Below are positions 43,779 to 53,156 of a stretch of DNA of 64,000 nucleotides, in pieces. The notes beneath the pieces are model-generated. The model searched no databases. It saw nothing but the letters and a program-made list of their open reading frames with translations, and was not told the origin of the DNA. Positions within the stretch are counted from its first letter, which is position 1. Every line of letters begins with the position of its first letter. A program made the translations under genes and the position numbers. Origin of the DNA: Kribbella sp. CA-293567 (GTDB lineage Bacteria; Actinomycetota; Actinomycetes; Propionibacteriales; Kribbellaceae); assembly GCF_027627575.1 (NCBI RefSeq), contig NZ_CP114065.1, positions 1,736,001 to 1,800,000 of the forward strand, written 5' to 3'.

Positions 43779-45290
43779 ATGAGCGACTGGTTCCTGACGT
43801 CCGCCGAGCGCGGCAACCCGGCGACCGCCCTCGATCGGCCCTGGTCGAGCGGCAACGCGGTGCGGTTGCTGGTGCACGGAGCCGTCTACTTCCGGCGCTT
43901 GTACGAAGAGCTGTGCTCGCTCACGCCCGGTGATCGGGTCTACTTCACCGACTGGCGCGGCGATGCCGACGAGCGCCTCTTCGACGACGGCCCTTCGATC
44001 GGCGACGTCCTGTGCGATCTGGCCCGCAACGACGTCGAGGTCCGCGGGCTGCTCTGGCGGTCGCACTCGGACCACCTCCAGTTCAACGCCCAGCAGAACC
44101 AGCGGCTCGGCACCGAGCTCAACGAAGCCGGCGCCGAGGTGCTGCTCGATCAGCGGGTCCGCCGGCTCGCGTCGCATCACCAGAAGCTGTTCGTGATCCG
44201 CCATCGGGACGCCGCCGCCAAGGACGTCGCGTTCGTCGGCGGGATCGACCTGAGTCACCAGCGCCGCGACGACGCCGAACACCTCGGCGATCCGCAGCAG
44301 GCGCCGATGGACCCGCGGTACGGCGACCGCACCCCGTGGCACGACGCGATGCTGGAACTGCGTGGTCCAGTGGTCGCGGACGTGCTCCGCACTTTCGTCG
44401 AGCGCTGGGACGATCCGCATCCGCTCGACCGGCGGACGCCGTACCGGATGTTGGTGCAGCGAAAGGCCGACATGCCTCGGCATCCGTCGGAGCTGCCGGA
44501 GGACTCACCCGATCCGCCCGAGGCGGGGCGGCACGCCGTACAGGTGCTGCGGACGTTCGGGCACAAGCATCCGCCGTTCCGGTTCGCGCCGAAGGGTGAG
44601 TACAGCGTGGCGCGGGCCTACCGGAAGGCGTTCGAGCGGGCGCGCCGGTTGATCTACGTCGAGGATCAGTACTTGTGGTCGGCCGTGGTGGCCGAGGGCC
44701 TGTGTGAGGCGTTGGAGCGAGAGCCGGAGCTGCGTGTGATCGCCGTGGTGCCGCGGTTCCCGGACGCGGACGGACGGTTCAGCGGTCCGCCGGCGCGGTA
44801 CGGGCAACTGCAGGCGCTGAAACTGTTGCGGTCGGTGGCACCGGACCGCGTCGGGGTCTACAACCTCGAGAACGCCGTGGGGACGCCGATCTACGTGCAC
44901 GCGAAGGTGTGCGTGGTCGACGACGAGTGGTTCACCTGTGGATCGGACAACTTCAACCGGCGGTCGTGGACCAACGACAGCGAGTTGACCTGTGCGGTGG
45001 TCGGTGACGGACTCGCGCGGTCGGTTCGGGCCGAGTTGTGGTCGGAGCATCTCGGTACTGAGCCGCAGCTGGACCCAGTGGCGGGCTTCGAGCAGTGGAA
45101 GGCGGCTGCAGCGGCGCTGGACTCGTGGCACGCGAGCGGTAGGAGCGGGCCTCGGCCGACGGGTCAGGTACGCCTGCACGACCCGGTGCCGGTCGGGCGG
45201 CTGGCCCGGTTGTGGGCGCGGCCTGTCTACGACCACATCTACGACCCCGACGGTCGGCCGCGTCGTATGCGGCGGAAAAACTCGTTCTGA
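43779..45290 (+). CDS. Phospholipase D family protein
   Basis: 503 residues from ATG 43779. Two HKD regions: SHHQKLFVIRHRD with VAFVGGIDLSHQRRDD (about residues 135-165) and the canonical HAKVCVVDDEWFTCGSDN (about residues 375-395). In the first, the Asp is displaced by three positions. No signal peptide, so it acts in the cytoplasm or on the inner membrane face. Could be a phospholipase, a cardiolipin synthase-like enzyme or a transphosphatidylase. Confidence 0.85.
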   Translation: MSDWFLTSAERGNPATALDRPWSSGNAVRLLVHGAVYFRRLYEELCSLTPGDRVYFTDWRGDADERLFDDGPSIGDVLCDLARNDVEVRGLLWRSHSDHLQFNAQQNQRLGTELNEAGAEVLLDQRVRRLASHHQKLFVIRHRDAAAKDVAFVGGIDLSHQRRDDAEHLGDPQQAPMDPRYGDRTPWHDAMLELRGPVVADVLRTFVERWDDPHPLDRRTPYRMLVQRKADMPRHPSELPEDSPDPPEAGRHAVQVLRTFGHKHPPFRFAPKGEYSVARAYRKAFERARRLIYVEDQYLWSAVVAEGLCEALEREPELRVIAVVPRFPDADGRFSGPPARYGQLQALKLLRSVAPDRVGVYNLENAVGTPIYVHAKVCVVDDEWFTCGSDNFNRRSWTNDSELTCAVVGDGLARSVRAELWSEHLGTEPQLDPVAGFEQWKAAAAALDSWHASGRSGPRPTGQVRLHDPVPVGRLARLWARPVYDHIYDPDGRPRRMRRKNSF

Positions 45291-45320
45291 GAACGGTGGC
45301 GCCTCGGCTTGGATGAGGGC

Positions 45321-46211
45321 ATGGCCAAGATGCATGTGGACGAGGCGCCGATCGACGACGAGCTGGTACTGCGGCTGGTGGCGGGGCAGTTTCCCCAGTG
45401 GGCGGGACTGGCGGTCGAGGAGATTCCGTCCAGTGGGACCGTCAACGCGATGTATCGACTGGGGGATTCGCTGACCGTCCGGTTGCCACGGATCGCGGGT
45501 GGGGTGCCGGATATCCAGAAGGAGGCCAGCTGGTTGCCTCGGCTGGCGCCGTTGCTGCCGGTCCGGATTCCCGCGCCAGTGGGCGTGGGACAACCGGCTG
45601 AGGGGTATCCCTGGCCGTGGTCCGTGCAGAACTGGATCGAGGGGGAGATCGCGGTCGCCGGGTCGGTGCGGGAGCCGGAGGGGCTGGCCGAGGATCTTGC
45701 CGGGTTCGTGCGGGCTTTTCGGGTGATCGCGCTGCCGGATGGGCCGGCGGCGTACCGGGGTGGGGGTTTGCTGTTGCTGGACGACGGGACTCGAGCGGCG
45801 CTGCGGCAGTTGGAGGGTTCGATCGATACGGCAACTGCTCTGGCGGCTTGGGAATCCGCGCTGGCTGCCGCGCCGCCGGTCGCGGCCTGTTGGGTGCACG
45901 GCGACCTGATGCCGTCCAACTTGCTGCTTGATCAACGCAGCAGGCTTGCCGCGGTGATCGACTTCGCGACGACAGGCCTGGGCGACCCGGCGTGCGATCT
46001 GATTCCGGCGTGGAACCTGCTGCCCGCGCACGCACGGGTGATCTTCCGTGCCGCGCTGGACGTCGATGGCGCGACGTGGAACCGTGGGCGGGGCCGAGCG
46101 CTGTCGATGGCACTCATCCAGCTGCCGTACTACCGCCACACGAATCCTGGCATCGCGGCCAACGCCCAGCACGTGATCGACGAGGTGCTCGCCGATTTCC
46201 GCGCTGGGTAG
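45321..46211 (+). CDS. Aminoglycoside/macrolide phosphotransferase-like protein
   Basis: 296 residues from ATG 45321. N-lobe strand SSGTVNAMYRLGDSLTVRLP with a PRI segment, hinge WSVQNWIEGEIA, catalytic loop WVHGDLMPSNLLLD with both Asp and Asn, and metal motif VIDFATTGLGDPACDL. All kinase residues are intact, unlike the paralogue at 2066. It resembles resistance-type APH proteins, but substrates vary widely. Its stop directly abuts that of the convergent nucleotidyltransferase. Confidence 0.8.
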   Translation: MAKMHVDEAPIDDELVLRLVAGQFPQWAGLAVEEIPSSGTVNAMYRLGDSLTVRLPRIAGGVPDIQKEASWLPRLAPLLPVRIPAPVGVGQPAEGYPWPWSVQNWIEGEIAVAGSVREPEGLAEDLAGFVRAFRVIALPDGPAAYRGGGLLLLDDGTRAALRQLEGSIDTATALAAWESALAAAPPVAACWVHGDLMPSNLLLDQRSRLAAVIDFATTGLGDPACDLIPAWNLLPAHARVIFRAALDVDGATWNRGRGRALSMALIQLPYYRHTNPGIAANAQHVIDEVLADFRAG

Positions 46212-46925
46212 TCAGTCGCCGGAGAGGTGGAAGCCGGCGAACAAGCGGCCGCCGTACGGCGTGAGAACAGCGTCGACGACGGCGATCATCGCTGCTGGAT
46301 CACCGTTGACGGCTGAGCGCACGGCGGCGGGAAGAGTCGTCGCGTAGTCGGTTCCGTGCGTTGCGTCGTAGCTCTGCAGCTCGCGGAGAAGCCCTTTACC
46401 GGTACCCGTCCAGTGATCGGCGCCGGTCAGCAGCAGGGTGGCGGCCTCCTGCCAGAGAACCGACGCGACCGCGGTTCGTACGTCGTTGCTGTCGGCACCG
46501 ATCAGGTCGTCGAGCAGGTCCGTGACCTTGTAGCGCAGCATCGCGAGGTCGTGCGGCGACAGCGGGGGCGGACCGGCCAGGATCTGCGCTCGGCAGCTCT
46601 CCTGGAGCCGGGCACCGGACCCGTCGGTGTCGATCAGCGCAATCGTCTCCCCGACCAGTCGCATCATCGACGGCTGGCGACGCAGGCGGTCCTTCTCGCT
46701 GTAGTGGGCGAGCGACTGCTCGGTGTGCACGAAGAGTTCGACCGGCCAGCCGGCGTGCCGGAGGGATTCGCGAAGCGGGGCGGGTGGGCCGGCGAGCAGC
46801 ACCGTGATGTCGAGATCCGAGGTCGAGGTGGCGGTGCCGCGGGCGATGCTGCCGCCCAGCCAGGCGGCGCGGGCCTCGGGGTATCTCTGGTGGACGAGTT
46901 CGCGAGCTGTCTCGACCGCTTCCAT
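46212..46925 (-). CDS. Nucleotidyltransferase-domain protein
   Basis: 237 residues. The pol-beta-type nucleotidyltransferase motif is AWLGGSIARGTATSTSDLDI (GG/GS plus DxD), then PVELFVHTE, which supplies a third acidic residue. A helical C-terminal half follows (LLDDLIGADSNDVR), as in antibiotic adenylyltransferases and HEPN/MNT-like proteins. The role is unknown; it may modify small molecules. It starts 53 bp from the copper operator region. Confidence 0.75.
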   Translation of the reverse strand: MEAVETARELVHQRYPEARAAWLGGSIARGTATSTSDLDITVLLAGPPAPLRESLRHAGWPVELFVHTEQSLAHYSEKDRLRRQPSMMRLVGETIALIDTDGSGARLQESCRAQILAGPPPLSPHDLAMLRYKVTDLLDDLIGADSNDVRTAVASVLWQEAATLLLTGADHWTGTGKGLLRELQSYDATHGTDYATTLPAAVRSAVNGDPAAMIAVVDAVLTPYGGRLFAGFHLSGD

Positions 46926-46978
46926 GGAGAGATTCTGTCAGATCGGGAACAGGGAGCTGGGTGCGGAGGTTGTGGGGT

Positions 46979-46999
46979 CTATACCCCACGGGGGTATAG
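46979..46999 (+). promoter_or_regulatory. CsoR-like copper operator
   Basis: CTATACCCC-ACG-GGGGTATAG, a perfect inverted repeat with 9-bp arms, of the C-tract/G-tract type bound by CsoR. TATAGT (46996-47001) is a likely -10, so repressor binding would block it. The copper ATPase starts about 30 bp downstream. Confidence 0.8.
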
Positions 47000-47030
47000 T
47001 GAAGGAGTCGGCGAGACGATGGAGGCGATG

Positions 47031-49052
47031 ATGAGCGACCATCACGGTGGGCATGGTGAGCACGCGCACGGTGGGCACGGGGATCATGCGGCGCAGTTCA
47101 AGGATCGGTTCTGGGTGAGCCTGGGGCTGGCGGTGCCGGTGGTCTTCTTCAGTGAGATGTTCGCCGACCTGCTCGGCTACCGGCCGCCCGGTTTCACCGG
47201 TTCGAGCCTGATCGCGCCGATCGTCGGCACGGTGATCTTCCTGTACGGCGGCCGGCCGTTCCTCGCCGGTGGCTGGAGCGAGCTCAGGTCACGCCGGCCC
47301 GGGATGATGCTGCTGATCTCGATGGCCACCACCGTCGCTTTCGTGGCGTCCTGGGTGACCACCCTCGGGATCGGTGGCTTCGACCTGGACTTCTGGTGGG
47401 AGCTCGCGCTGCTGATCGTGATCATGCTGCTCGGCCACTGGCTGGAGATGCGTGCCCTCGGTGCGGCCTCCGGCGCGCTGGACGCGCTGGCCGCGTTGCT
47501 GCCCGACACGGCGGAGAAGGTCACCCCCGACGGTGTCGTCGAAGTTGCCCTGAGCAACCTGTCCGAGAGTGACGTGGTCCTGGTCCGCTCCGGCGGCCGG
47601 GTGCCCGCGGACGGTCGAGTGGTCGACGGTCAGGCTGAGATCGACGAGTCGATGATCACCGGCGAGTCCCGTCCGGTACTCCGCTCCGTCGGCGATCAGG
47701 TCGTCGCGGGCACGGTCGCCACCGACAGCGCCCTGCGGGTGCAGATCACGGCAGTGGGCCAGAACACCGCACTGGCAGGGATTCAGCGACTCGTCACCGA
47801 AGCGCAGGCCTCGTCGTCGCGGGCACAGGCGCTGGCTGATCGCGCCGCCGCGTTCCTCTTCTACTTCGCTTCCACCGCCGGTGTGGTCACCTTCCTGGCC
47901 TGGAGCTTGCTGGGCAAGCTCGACGAAGCGGTGACCAGGACGGTGACCGTCCTCGTCATCGCCTGCCCGCACGCCCTCGGGCTGGCCATCCCGCTGGTGA
48001 TCGCGATCTCGACGGAGCGCGCGGCGAAGGCCGGCGTACTGGTGAAGGACCGGCTGGCGCTGGAACGGATGCGGACGATCGATGTAGTCCTGTTCGACAA
48101 GACCGGCACCCTGACCAAGGGCGAGCCTGCGGTCACCGGGGTGGCGGCGGTTTCGCTGGGCGACGACGAGTTGCTGGCGATCGCGGCGGCTGTCGAGTCG
48201 GACAGTGAGCATCCACTGGCCAGGGCGATCGTGCGTGCGGCCTCGGATGCCGGCGCACGTGCCTTGCAGGCAAAGGATTTCAGGTCGCTGACCGGGCGTG
48301 GGGTCGAGGCGGTTGTCGACGGTGCTCACGTGTCGGTTGGTGGGCCGGCTTTGCTGCGCGAGACCGGCGTACGGGTTCCTGCTGAGCTGGAGGCGACCAT
48401 CCAGGGGTGGAAGGAGCGTGGCGCCGCGGTACTGCAGGTCGTCCGTGAAGGTGAGGTGCTGGGTGCGATCGCCTTGGAGGACGAGGTCAGGCAGGAGTCG
48501 CGGCAGGCGGTCGACGCGTTGCATCGGCGTGGGGTGAAGGTCGCGATGATCACCGGCGATGCGCATCAGGTGGCCGAGTCGGTGGCGACGGAGCTGGGCA
48601 TCGACGAGCTGTTCGCCGAGGTGCTGCCGCAGGACAAGGACGCGAAGGTGGCCGAGTTGCAGGCGCGTGGGCTGCGGGTGGCGATGGTCGGCGACGGGGT
48701 GAACGACGCGCCGGCCCTGGCTCGCGCCGAGGTCGGGATCGCGATCGGCGCCGGAACGGATGTCGCGATCGAGTCGGCCGGGGTGGTGCTGGCCGCCGAC
48801 GATCCGCGTGCGGTGCTGTCGGTGATCGACCTGTCGAAGGCGAGCTACCGCAAGATGTGGCAGAACCTGGTCTGGGCGACGGGCTACAACGTGATCGCGG
48901 TACCGCTGGCGGCCGGCGTGCTGGCCTTCGCCGGGATCGTCCTGTCGCCCGCGGCGGGCGCGGTACTGATGTCGCTGTCGACGATCGTGGTCGCCCTCAA
49001 CGCTCAACTGCTGCGGCGCCTGAACCTGTCTCCGGACCGGTTGGCGTCGTAG
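47031..49052 (+). CDS. copB: Copper-exporting P1B ATPase, CopB type
   Basis: 673 residues from ATG 47031 (GGAGG five bases upstream). The His-rich N-terminus SDHHGGHGEHAHGGHGDH replaces the CxxC metal domain. Actuator MITGESRP, ion-binding CPH in IACPHALGLAIP, phosphorylation site FDKTGTLTKG, HP motif SEHPLARA and hinge VGDGVNDAPAL are all present. CPH rather than CPC marks the P1B-3 group, linked to Cu2+ or Cu+ export. The preceding CsoR-like operator gives copper-dependent control. No csoR gene is in the window. Confidence 0.92.
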   Translation: MSDHHGGHGEHAHGGHGDHAAQFKDRFWVSLGLAVPVVFFSEMFADLLGYRPPGFTGSSLIAPIVGTVIFLYGGRPFLAGGWSELRSRRPGMMLLISMATTVAFVASWVTTLGIGGFDLDFWWELALLIVIMLLGHWLEMRALGAASGALDALAALLPDTAEKVTPDGVVEVALSNLSESDVVLVRSGGRVPADGRVVDGQAEIDESMITGESRPVLRSVGDQVVAGTVATDSALRVQITAVGQNTALAGIQRLVTEAQASSSRAQALADRAAAFLFYFASTAGVVTFLAWSLLGKLDEAVTRTVTVLVIACPHALGLAIPLVIAISTERAAKAGVLVKDRLALERMRTIDVVLFDKTGTLTKGEPAVTGVAAVSLGDDELLAIAAAVESDSEHPLARAIVRAASDAGARALQAKDFRSLTGRGVEAVVDGAHVSVGGPALLRETGVRVPAELEATIQGWKERGAAVLQVVREGEVLGAIALEDEVRQESRQAVDALHRRGVKVAMITGDAHQVAESVATELGIDELFAEVLPQDKDAKVAELQARGLRVAMVGDGVNDAPALARAEVGIAIGAGTDVAIESAGVVLAADDPRAVLSVIDLSKASYRKMWQNLVWATGYNVIAVPLAAGVLAFAGIVLSPAAGAVLMSLSTIVVALNAQLLRRLNLSPDRLAS

Positions 49053-49088
49053 GCCGGCCGCGGCCTGACTTTCGGCCGACGGCGCTGG

Positions 49089-49138
49089 TTGACGCAACCC
49101 ACAAGTTGCTATAGATTTTGTGGCAACCGAATGGTTGC
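49089..49138 (+). promoter_or_regulatory. Twin GCAAC-N6-GTTGC operators at the SRPBCC/ArsR promoter
   Basis: GCAAC-N6-GTTGC occurs at 49094-49109 and again at 49123-49138 with the same 6-bp spacer, 29 bp apart. TTGACG (49089) and TAGATT (49112) are candidate -35 and -10 boxes 17 bp apart, the second lying between the operators. The ArsR regulator encoded downstream is the obvious ligand. Confidence 0.65.
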
Positions 49139-49158
49139 TATTCAAGTGGAGGTGCGTG

Positions 49159-49590
49159 ATGGCTTTTCCTGATCGGATCGAGCGGACGGTGGAACTGAAG
49201 CAGCCGCCGGCCAAGGTGTGGGCGGCGCTGACGACGGCCGAGGGGCTGGGGACCTGGTTCGGCGACGAGGCTGTGGTCGACCTGCGGGAAGGGGGAGAGG
49301 CCCGACTGGTCTGGTCGAGCGGCGACAAGGCCGAGCTGACGATCGAGCGGATCGAGGAGCCGGCGGTCTTCGGGTTCACCTGGCACATCTACGGGCTGCC
49401 GGAGGGTGATCCGCGGCGTACGTACGTCGAGTTCACGCTCGAGCCGGCCGGCGCCGGGACGCGGCTGACGGTGGTCGAGTCGGGCTTCGCTCAGCTGCCT
49501 GCTGACGCCCACCAGAAGGCTTTCGGCGGCAACGTCGACGGGTGGCGCACCGAGTTGGCCGAGCTGGTCAGCTACCTCGATGGCGCCTGA
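49159..49590 (+). CDS. SRPBCC (AHSA1-like) protein
   Basis: 143 residues from ATG 49159 with GGAGG upstream. Fold signature: IERTVELKQPPAKVWAALTT, GTWFGDEAVVDLREGG, FTWHIYGLPEGD and a C-terminal helix GGNVDGWRTELAEL. The helix-grip fold binds hydrophobic ligands. Overlaps the ArsR gene by 11 bases, an association seen often in actinobacteria. Confidence 0.85.
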   Translation: MAFPDRIERTVELKQPPAKVWAALTTAEGLGTWFGDEAVVDLREGGEARLVWSSGDKAELTIERIEEPAVFGFTWHIYGLPEGDPRRTYVEFTLEPAGAGTRLTVVESGFAQLPADAHQKAFGGNVDGWRTELAELVSYLDGA

Positions 49591-49909
49591 GCGCGAGGCG
49601 GTCGCCGAGCAGGTCTTCGTCGCTCTGGCCGACCCGAGCCGGCGCAGCATCCTGGCCGTGCTGGCCTCGGGTGGTCCGGCCACCGCGACCGAGCTGGCCG
49701 ACGGCCTGCCGATCACCCGGCAGGCGATCGCCAAGCACCTGGCGCTGCTGACCGCAGCCGGTCTGGTCACCCCCGAACAAGGCGAGCGACGCCGCGTCCG
49801 GTATCGGCTCAACTCGGCTCCGATGCAGGTGGCACAACAGTTCCTCGCCGCGTTGGCGCGCGACTGGGACAGCCGCCTCGACGCGCTGAAGAAGCAGCTC
49901 GGCGACTGA
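49580..49909 (+). CDS. ArsR family winged-helix regulator
   Basis: 109 residues. The winged helix contains LADPSRRSILAVLASGGPAT, TELADGLPITRQAIAKHLAL and a wing QGERRRVRYRLNS. There are no Cys pairs, so it is probably not a metal sensor. Its start lies within the end of the SRPBCC gene, and it probably represses the promoter at 49089. Convergent with the large gene that follows. Confidence 0.88.
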   Translation: MAPEREAVAEQVFVALADPSRRSILAVLASGGPATATELADGLPITRQAIAKHLALLTAAGLVTPEQGERRRVRYRLNSAPMQVAQQFLAALARDWDSRLDALKKQLGD

Positions 49910-49914
49910 CCGGC

Positions 49915-52761
49915 TCAGTCGAACGGGCACCAGGCCTGGGTCTCGGGATCTCTCGGCCCGCCGCAGACCAGGTTTGCGGCGGGCACGGGTTGGCCGTTGC
50001 GGAAGGTGACGATGGTGATCGGCTTGTTCAACGGGACTCGGCGACCGATCGTGCCGCCGAAGTCGATCCGGCCGGTGACCCCTTGGTACGCGCGCCTGCT
50101 GCCGCCGGCGTCCGTCACCGATTGCAGTGCGGTCCACACCGTGCCGCCGTTGATGGCGACCCGGTCGCGGCGCAGATAGCTCACCGCGAGGACCACCGTG
50201 TACGCCGCGTCGTAGTTCAGCGCGGCATGTCCGTCGAGAGTGCGCCCGCGAGCGCTCTTCTCGTAGGGGAACAGATTGTCGAGTTGCTGGTAGAAGTCAC
50301 TCGCCGCTGGTGGCGGGTCCTGGGACAGCTCGGGGGCGAGTGCGAGCGACAGGTACTGGAAGGGCACCGACTTGTTGGCGCCGCTGACGGCCCGGTCGGC
50401 GACATACGTGGTCACGTCGTCACCGGCCAGCACATACGGCGGTTGGCTACGGCAGTGGTCGGCGATGCCGGCGATGAAGGCGGGGAAGTCAACCAGCCCG
50501 CGGGCGGCGTACAGGACTACTCCACCGGCATCGCAGGCCGCGCTGCCCGCCGTGCCGGCGTCCAGCGTGGCGGGTTGCCGGCCGGCCGGTGTGAAGGACT
50601 CGACCCGAACCGGGATGCCGCGTTCGGCCAGGCTGAGTTTGAGGTCGGCTGCCAGGTTCTGGCTGTAGGTGTCGGCCAGGTCGTCGGACTTGTAGATCGT
50701 CGCCTTGCGGGCCAGTGGACGCCCGAACGGGTCCTTGCCCTTGGCAAGCAGTTGGGAGACGTGCCGGGCCGCGACCTTCGCCTCGCGGGCGTTCTGTGGG
50801 CTGATCTGGAAGTAGAGCTTGCTGACCTGGACCATCGTGTCGGCGGTCAGCGTCGCGGCGACGGTCGGCAGCCCGACCGCGGCCAGCGCCCGGATCGTGG
50901 TGGCGGTCGACTCGCGGCTCTGGACCATGCCGACCACCGCGACGATGCTCGGGTCGGCCGCTGCCATCCGGCCGAGCTGGTTGGCGACGCGCTCGCCTTG
51001 CCGCAGTTGCGGTCCGGCGTTCGCGATCAGGACGCGGAGGAGTGGCTCGTACGCCTGGGCGGCCTTGTTGAGCTGCACCGCCTGGGCGACCGCCATCCCG
51101 GCCAGTTGCTCGCGCTCGGCGGTCATCACGCCGTCGCTCGATCCCTGATCGGCGGCCGATGACATGAAGACCAGCGTGATCAGCGGTCGATCGGGTTGTG
51201 ACTTGCTGAGCGCCGAGCTGCGCTGGTTCTGCGCATAGATCGTGCTCCGTACTTCGTCGAAAGCACTGCCTGGCAACAGCAGTTCGTTGCTGCCGTCGGT
51301 GACCCCGATGCAGGTCCCGTCGATCCGGGTGACGGAGGTGGTGGCCGGCTCCACGCCGAGCCAGGTGAATCCGTCTCCACAGTGGCGGTAGTTGTCGGCG
51401 TACCCGACGCCGGCGTAGCTGCCGAAGCTCACCGCCAGCACGACGAAACCGATCAGGGCCCCACCGCGCCGGGTGCGCCACCAGGGGCGCGGTACGCGAT
51501 GGAGGTGCTTCGGTGGTGTCCTGAGGGGTTGGGTTGTGGGCGGAGTTGTCTTGGTGGTGCCTGCCGCGGTCCTTCGGCGGAGCAAACGCTGCCGGACACC
51601 GTTACCGGTGCGCGCGGCGGCGACGGGCTGCTCCCGCTGCTCGTCGGCCGGCTGGCCGACCGTGACATCGATGAGCCAGGCCTTGATCTCCCGCTGGCGG
51701 CTCTCGTTGTCCCGCCGCTCGCGCCAGGAAGCGAGGAGGCTCTTCTCGGCGGGCTGCTGGGGTTTGGGGCGCGGAGGCATGGCCAGTGGCGGCACTCGGT
51801 TGCCGGTGGTGATGAGCAGCAGCGGATCGAACAGTCGCAGGTCGTTGCGCACCTCGGCGACCATCCGCAGCAGGGTGTAGCCGCCGTTGCGCCGGCTGAT
51901 CCGGCCGAGCAGGACGGTGGGGAAGGTGGTGTGGTACCGATGGATCCAGCCCGCGCCGCGGAAGTCCTCCCGCAGATCCTCGAGGAACGCGTTGACCAGC
52001 AGCCGGGCGACCTGTTCGGCCTTCTCGGTGGTCCACTGGTCCTTGGTCAGGCGCAGGGCCAGTTCGAAGAAATTGCCGTTGCCTGGGGCAACGTCATTCT
52101 GCCGGAGGAACCAGCGGTAGGAGCGGCCGATCCCGGGAACCGTGCCACTGTGCCGAGCCCAGAAATAGAGTGGCAGCAGCACGACCCAGAGGACCCGGAC
52201 CCAGACCGGCAGATCGCCCTTGAGGTCACCGGCCGCGGTGCCACCGTGGCTGGCCCGGGTGATCGAGCGGTGGTAGAGCAGGTCGCGGAGCTCGCGGCGA
52301 CGTACCTTCACGTTCTCCTGGGTCGACAGCTCCTGCTTCATCAGCCAGCTGAGCAGCCAGAACCTCGGGAACCGGTAGCTGCCGCCGGTGTCGACGGCAA
52401 GCTTGTCGGCGATCTGCGCGAGCACCTCCTGCAACGCCAGCACGTCGGCCGTGCCCAGCTCCGCAAGCACGGCACTGGCCGGTGGCTGCACCGTCTCAGG
52501 CTCCTGCAGCACCTTCGCGTACGGGATCTTGGTCTTCCCGTCCTTCGCCTCGAGCCGCCGAGCGATCGCCTCGACCAGCCTCTGCGCCGGGATCGGATCA
52601 GGCCGCTCGTCCGGCCCGCCCGCCGTACCTTCCGGCGCCACCACGCATCCCAGGATCGGCGGCGTATCCGCATACCGGCAGCGCCGCCGCGGACGCGCGT
52701 ACAGCTCGTCCACCGTCTCGATCAGCTTGCCGAACCCCTCGACCGACTCGAACTCCGTCAC
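49915..52761 (-). CDS. Large fusion: cytosolic domain - transmembrane helix - type I periplasmic-binding-protein domain
   Basis: 948 residues from GTG 52761 (GGGGGT upstream). Residues 1 to about 440 are cytosolic and unassigned, starting TEFESVEGFGKLIETVDELY, with a hydrophobic patch near residue 195 (VLWVVLLPLYFWA). A basic Thr/Pro linker precedes one helix (GGALIGFVVLAVSFGSYAGV). The outer part is a LivJ-like type I binding fold (VVGMVQSRESTATTIRALAA, ALNYDAAYTVVLAVSYL) with paired Cys. No kinase, ATPase or permease is seen. It looks like a receptor that transmits binding to its cytosolic half. Confidence 0.75.
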   Translation of the reverse strand: MTEFESVEGFGKLIETVDELYARPRRRCRYADTPPILGCVVAPEGTAGGPDERPDPIPAQRLVEAIARRLEAKDGKTKIPYAKVLQEPETVQPPASAVLAELGTADVLALQEVLAQIADKLAVDTGGSYRFPRFWLLSWLMKQELSTQENVKVRRRELRDLLYHRSITRASHGGTAAGDLKGDLPVWVRVLWVVLLPLYFWARHSGTVPGIGRSYRWFLRQNDVAPGNGNFFELALRLTKDQWTTEKAEQVARLLVNAFLEDLREDFRGAGWIHRYHTTFPTVLLGRISRRNGGYTLLRMVAEVRNDLRLFDPLLLITTGNRVPPLAMPPRPKPQQPAEKSLLASWRERRDNESRQREIKAWLIDVTVGQPADEQREQPVAAARTGNGVRQRLLRRRTAAGTTKTTPPTTQPLRTPPKHLHRVPRPWWRTRRGGALIGFVVLAVSFGSYAGVGYADNYRHCGDGFTWLGVEPATTSVTRIDGTCIGVTDGSNELLLPGSAFDEVRSTIYAQNQRSSALSKSQPDRPLITLVFMSSAADQGSSDGVMTAEREQLAGMAVAQAVQLNKAAQAYEPLLRVLIANAGPQLRQGERVANQLGRMAAADPSIVAVVGMVQSRESTATTIRALAAVGLPTVAATLTADTMVQVSKLYFQISPQNAREAKVAARHVSQLLAKGKDPFGRPLARKATIYKSDDLADTYSQNLAADLKLSLAERGIPVRVESFTPAGRQPATLDAGTAGSAACDAGGVVLYAARGLVDFPAFIAGIADHCRSQPPYVLAGDDVTTYVADRAVSGANKSVPFQYLSLALAPELSQDPPPAASDFYQQLDNLFPYEKSARGRTLDGHAALNYDAAYTVVLAVSYLRRDRVAINGGTVWTALQSVTDAGGSRRAYQGVTGRIDFGGTIGRRVPLNKPITIVTFRNGQPVPAANLVCGGPRDPETQAWCPFD

Positions 52762-52939
52762 CCAACCCCCTACGGCTAGCCTCACCGACCGTGGCCATGC
52801 CCCCCACGTGTCGTGAGCGGAGAGCATGCCCAAAGCAACCGGAACGACACCTCATCGTCGCCCGATGACTACACTCTGCCACCCGCCACCGACATTTTTC
52901 GCCCGTCCGCGAGCCGCCGCAGCACGCCGGTCAGGCTCC

Positions 52940-53101
52940 TCGGGGGCCGTCGAGGAACTGGCTGATGTGCTGGAGGTCGTCTATGCCTTGGCTGCTGACC
53001 TCGGTACCGATCAGGCGGCGCTCGACCGGCTTCGCCGTACCAAGGCGACTGAGCGGGGTGCTTTCGCGAATCGCGTTGTGTGGCTGGGCGTCGAGGACTA
53101 A
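52940..53101 (+). pseudogene. Fragment of a phosphoribosyl-ATP pyrophosphohydrolase-like gene
   Basis: Only the C-terminal 50 or so residues of this MazG-related family remain: VEELADVLEVVYALAADLG, then RLRRTKATERGAFANRVVWL. The expected N-terminal half with its own EE/DxxD helix is absent. Upstream sequence in the frame is Pro/Arg-rich and unrelated. Likely a 5'-deleted remnant. Confidence 0.6.
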
Positions 53102-53156
53102 AACTCGGTTCGAGTAGAGGCCAGAAGTTGACCGCTACTGGCTTTAGAGTCGAAGT

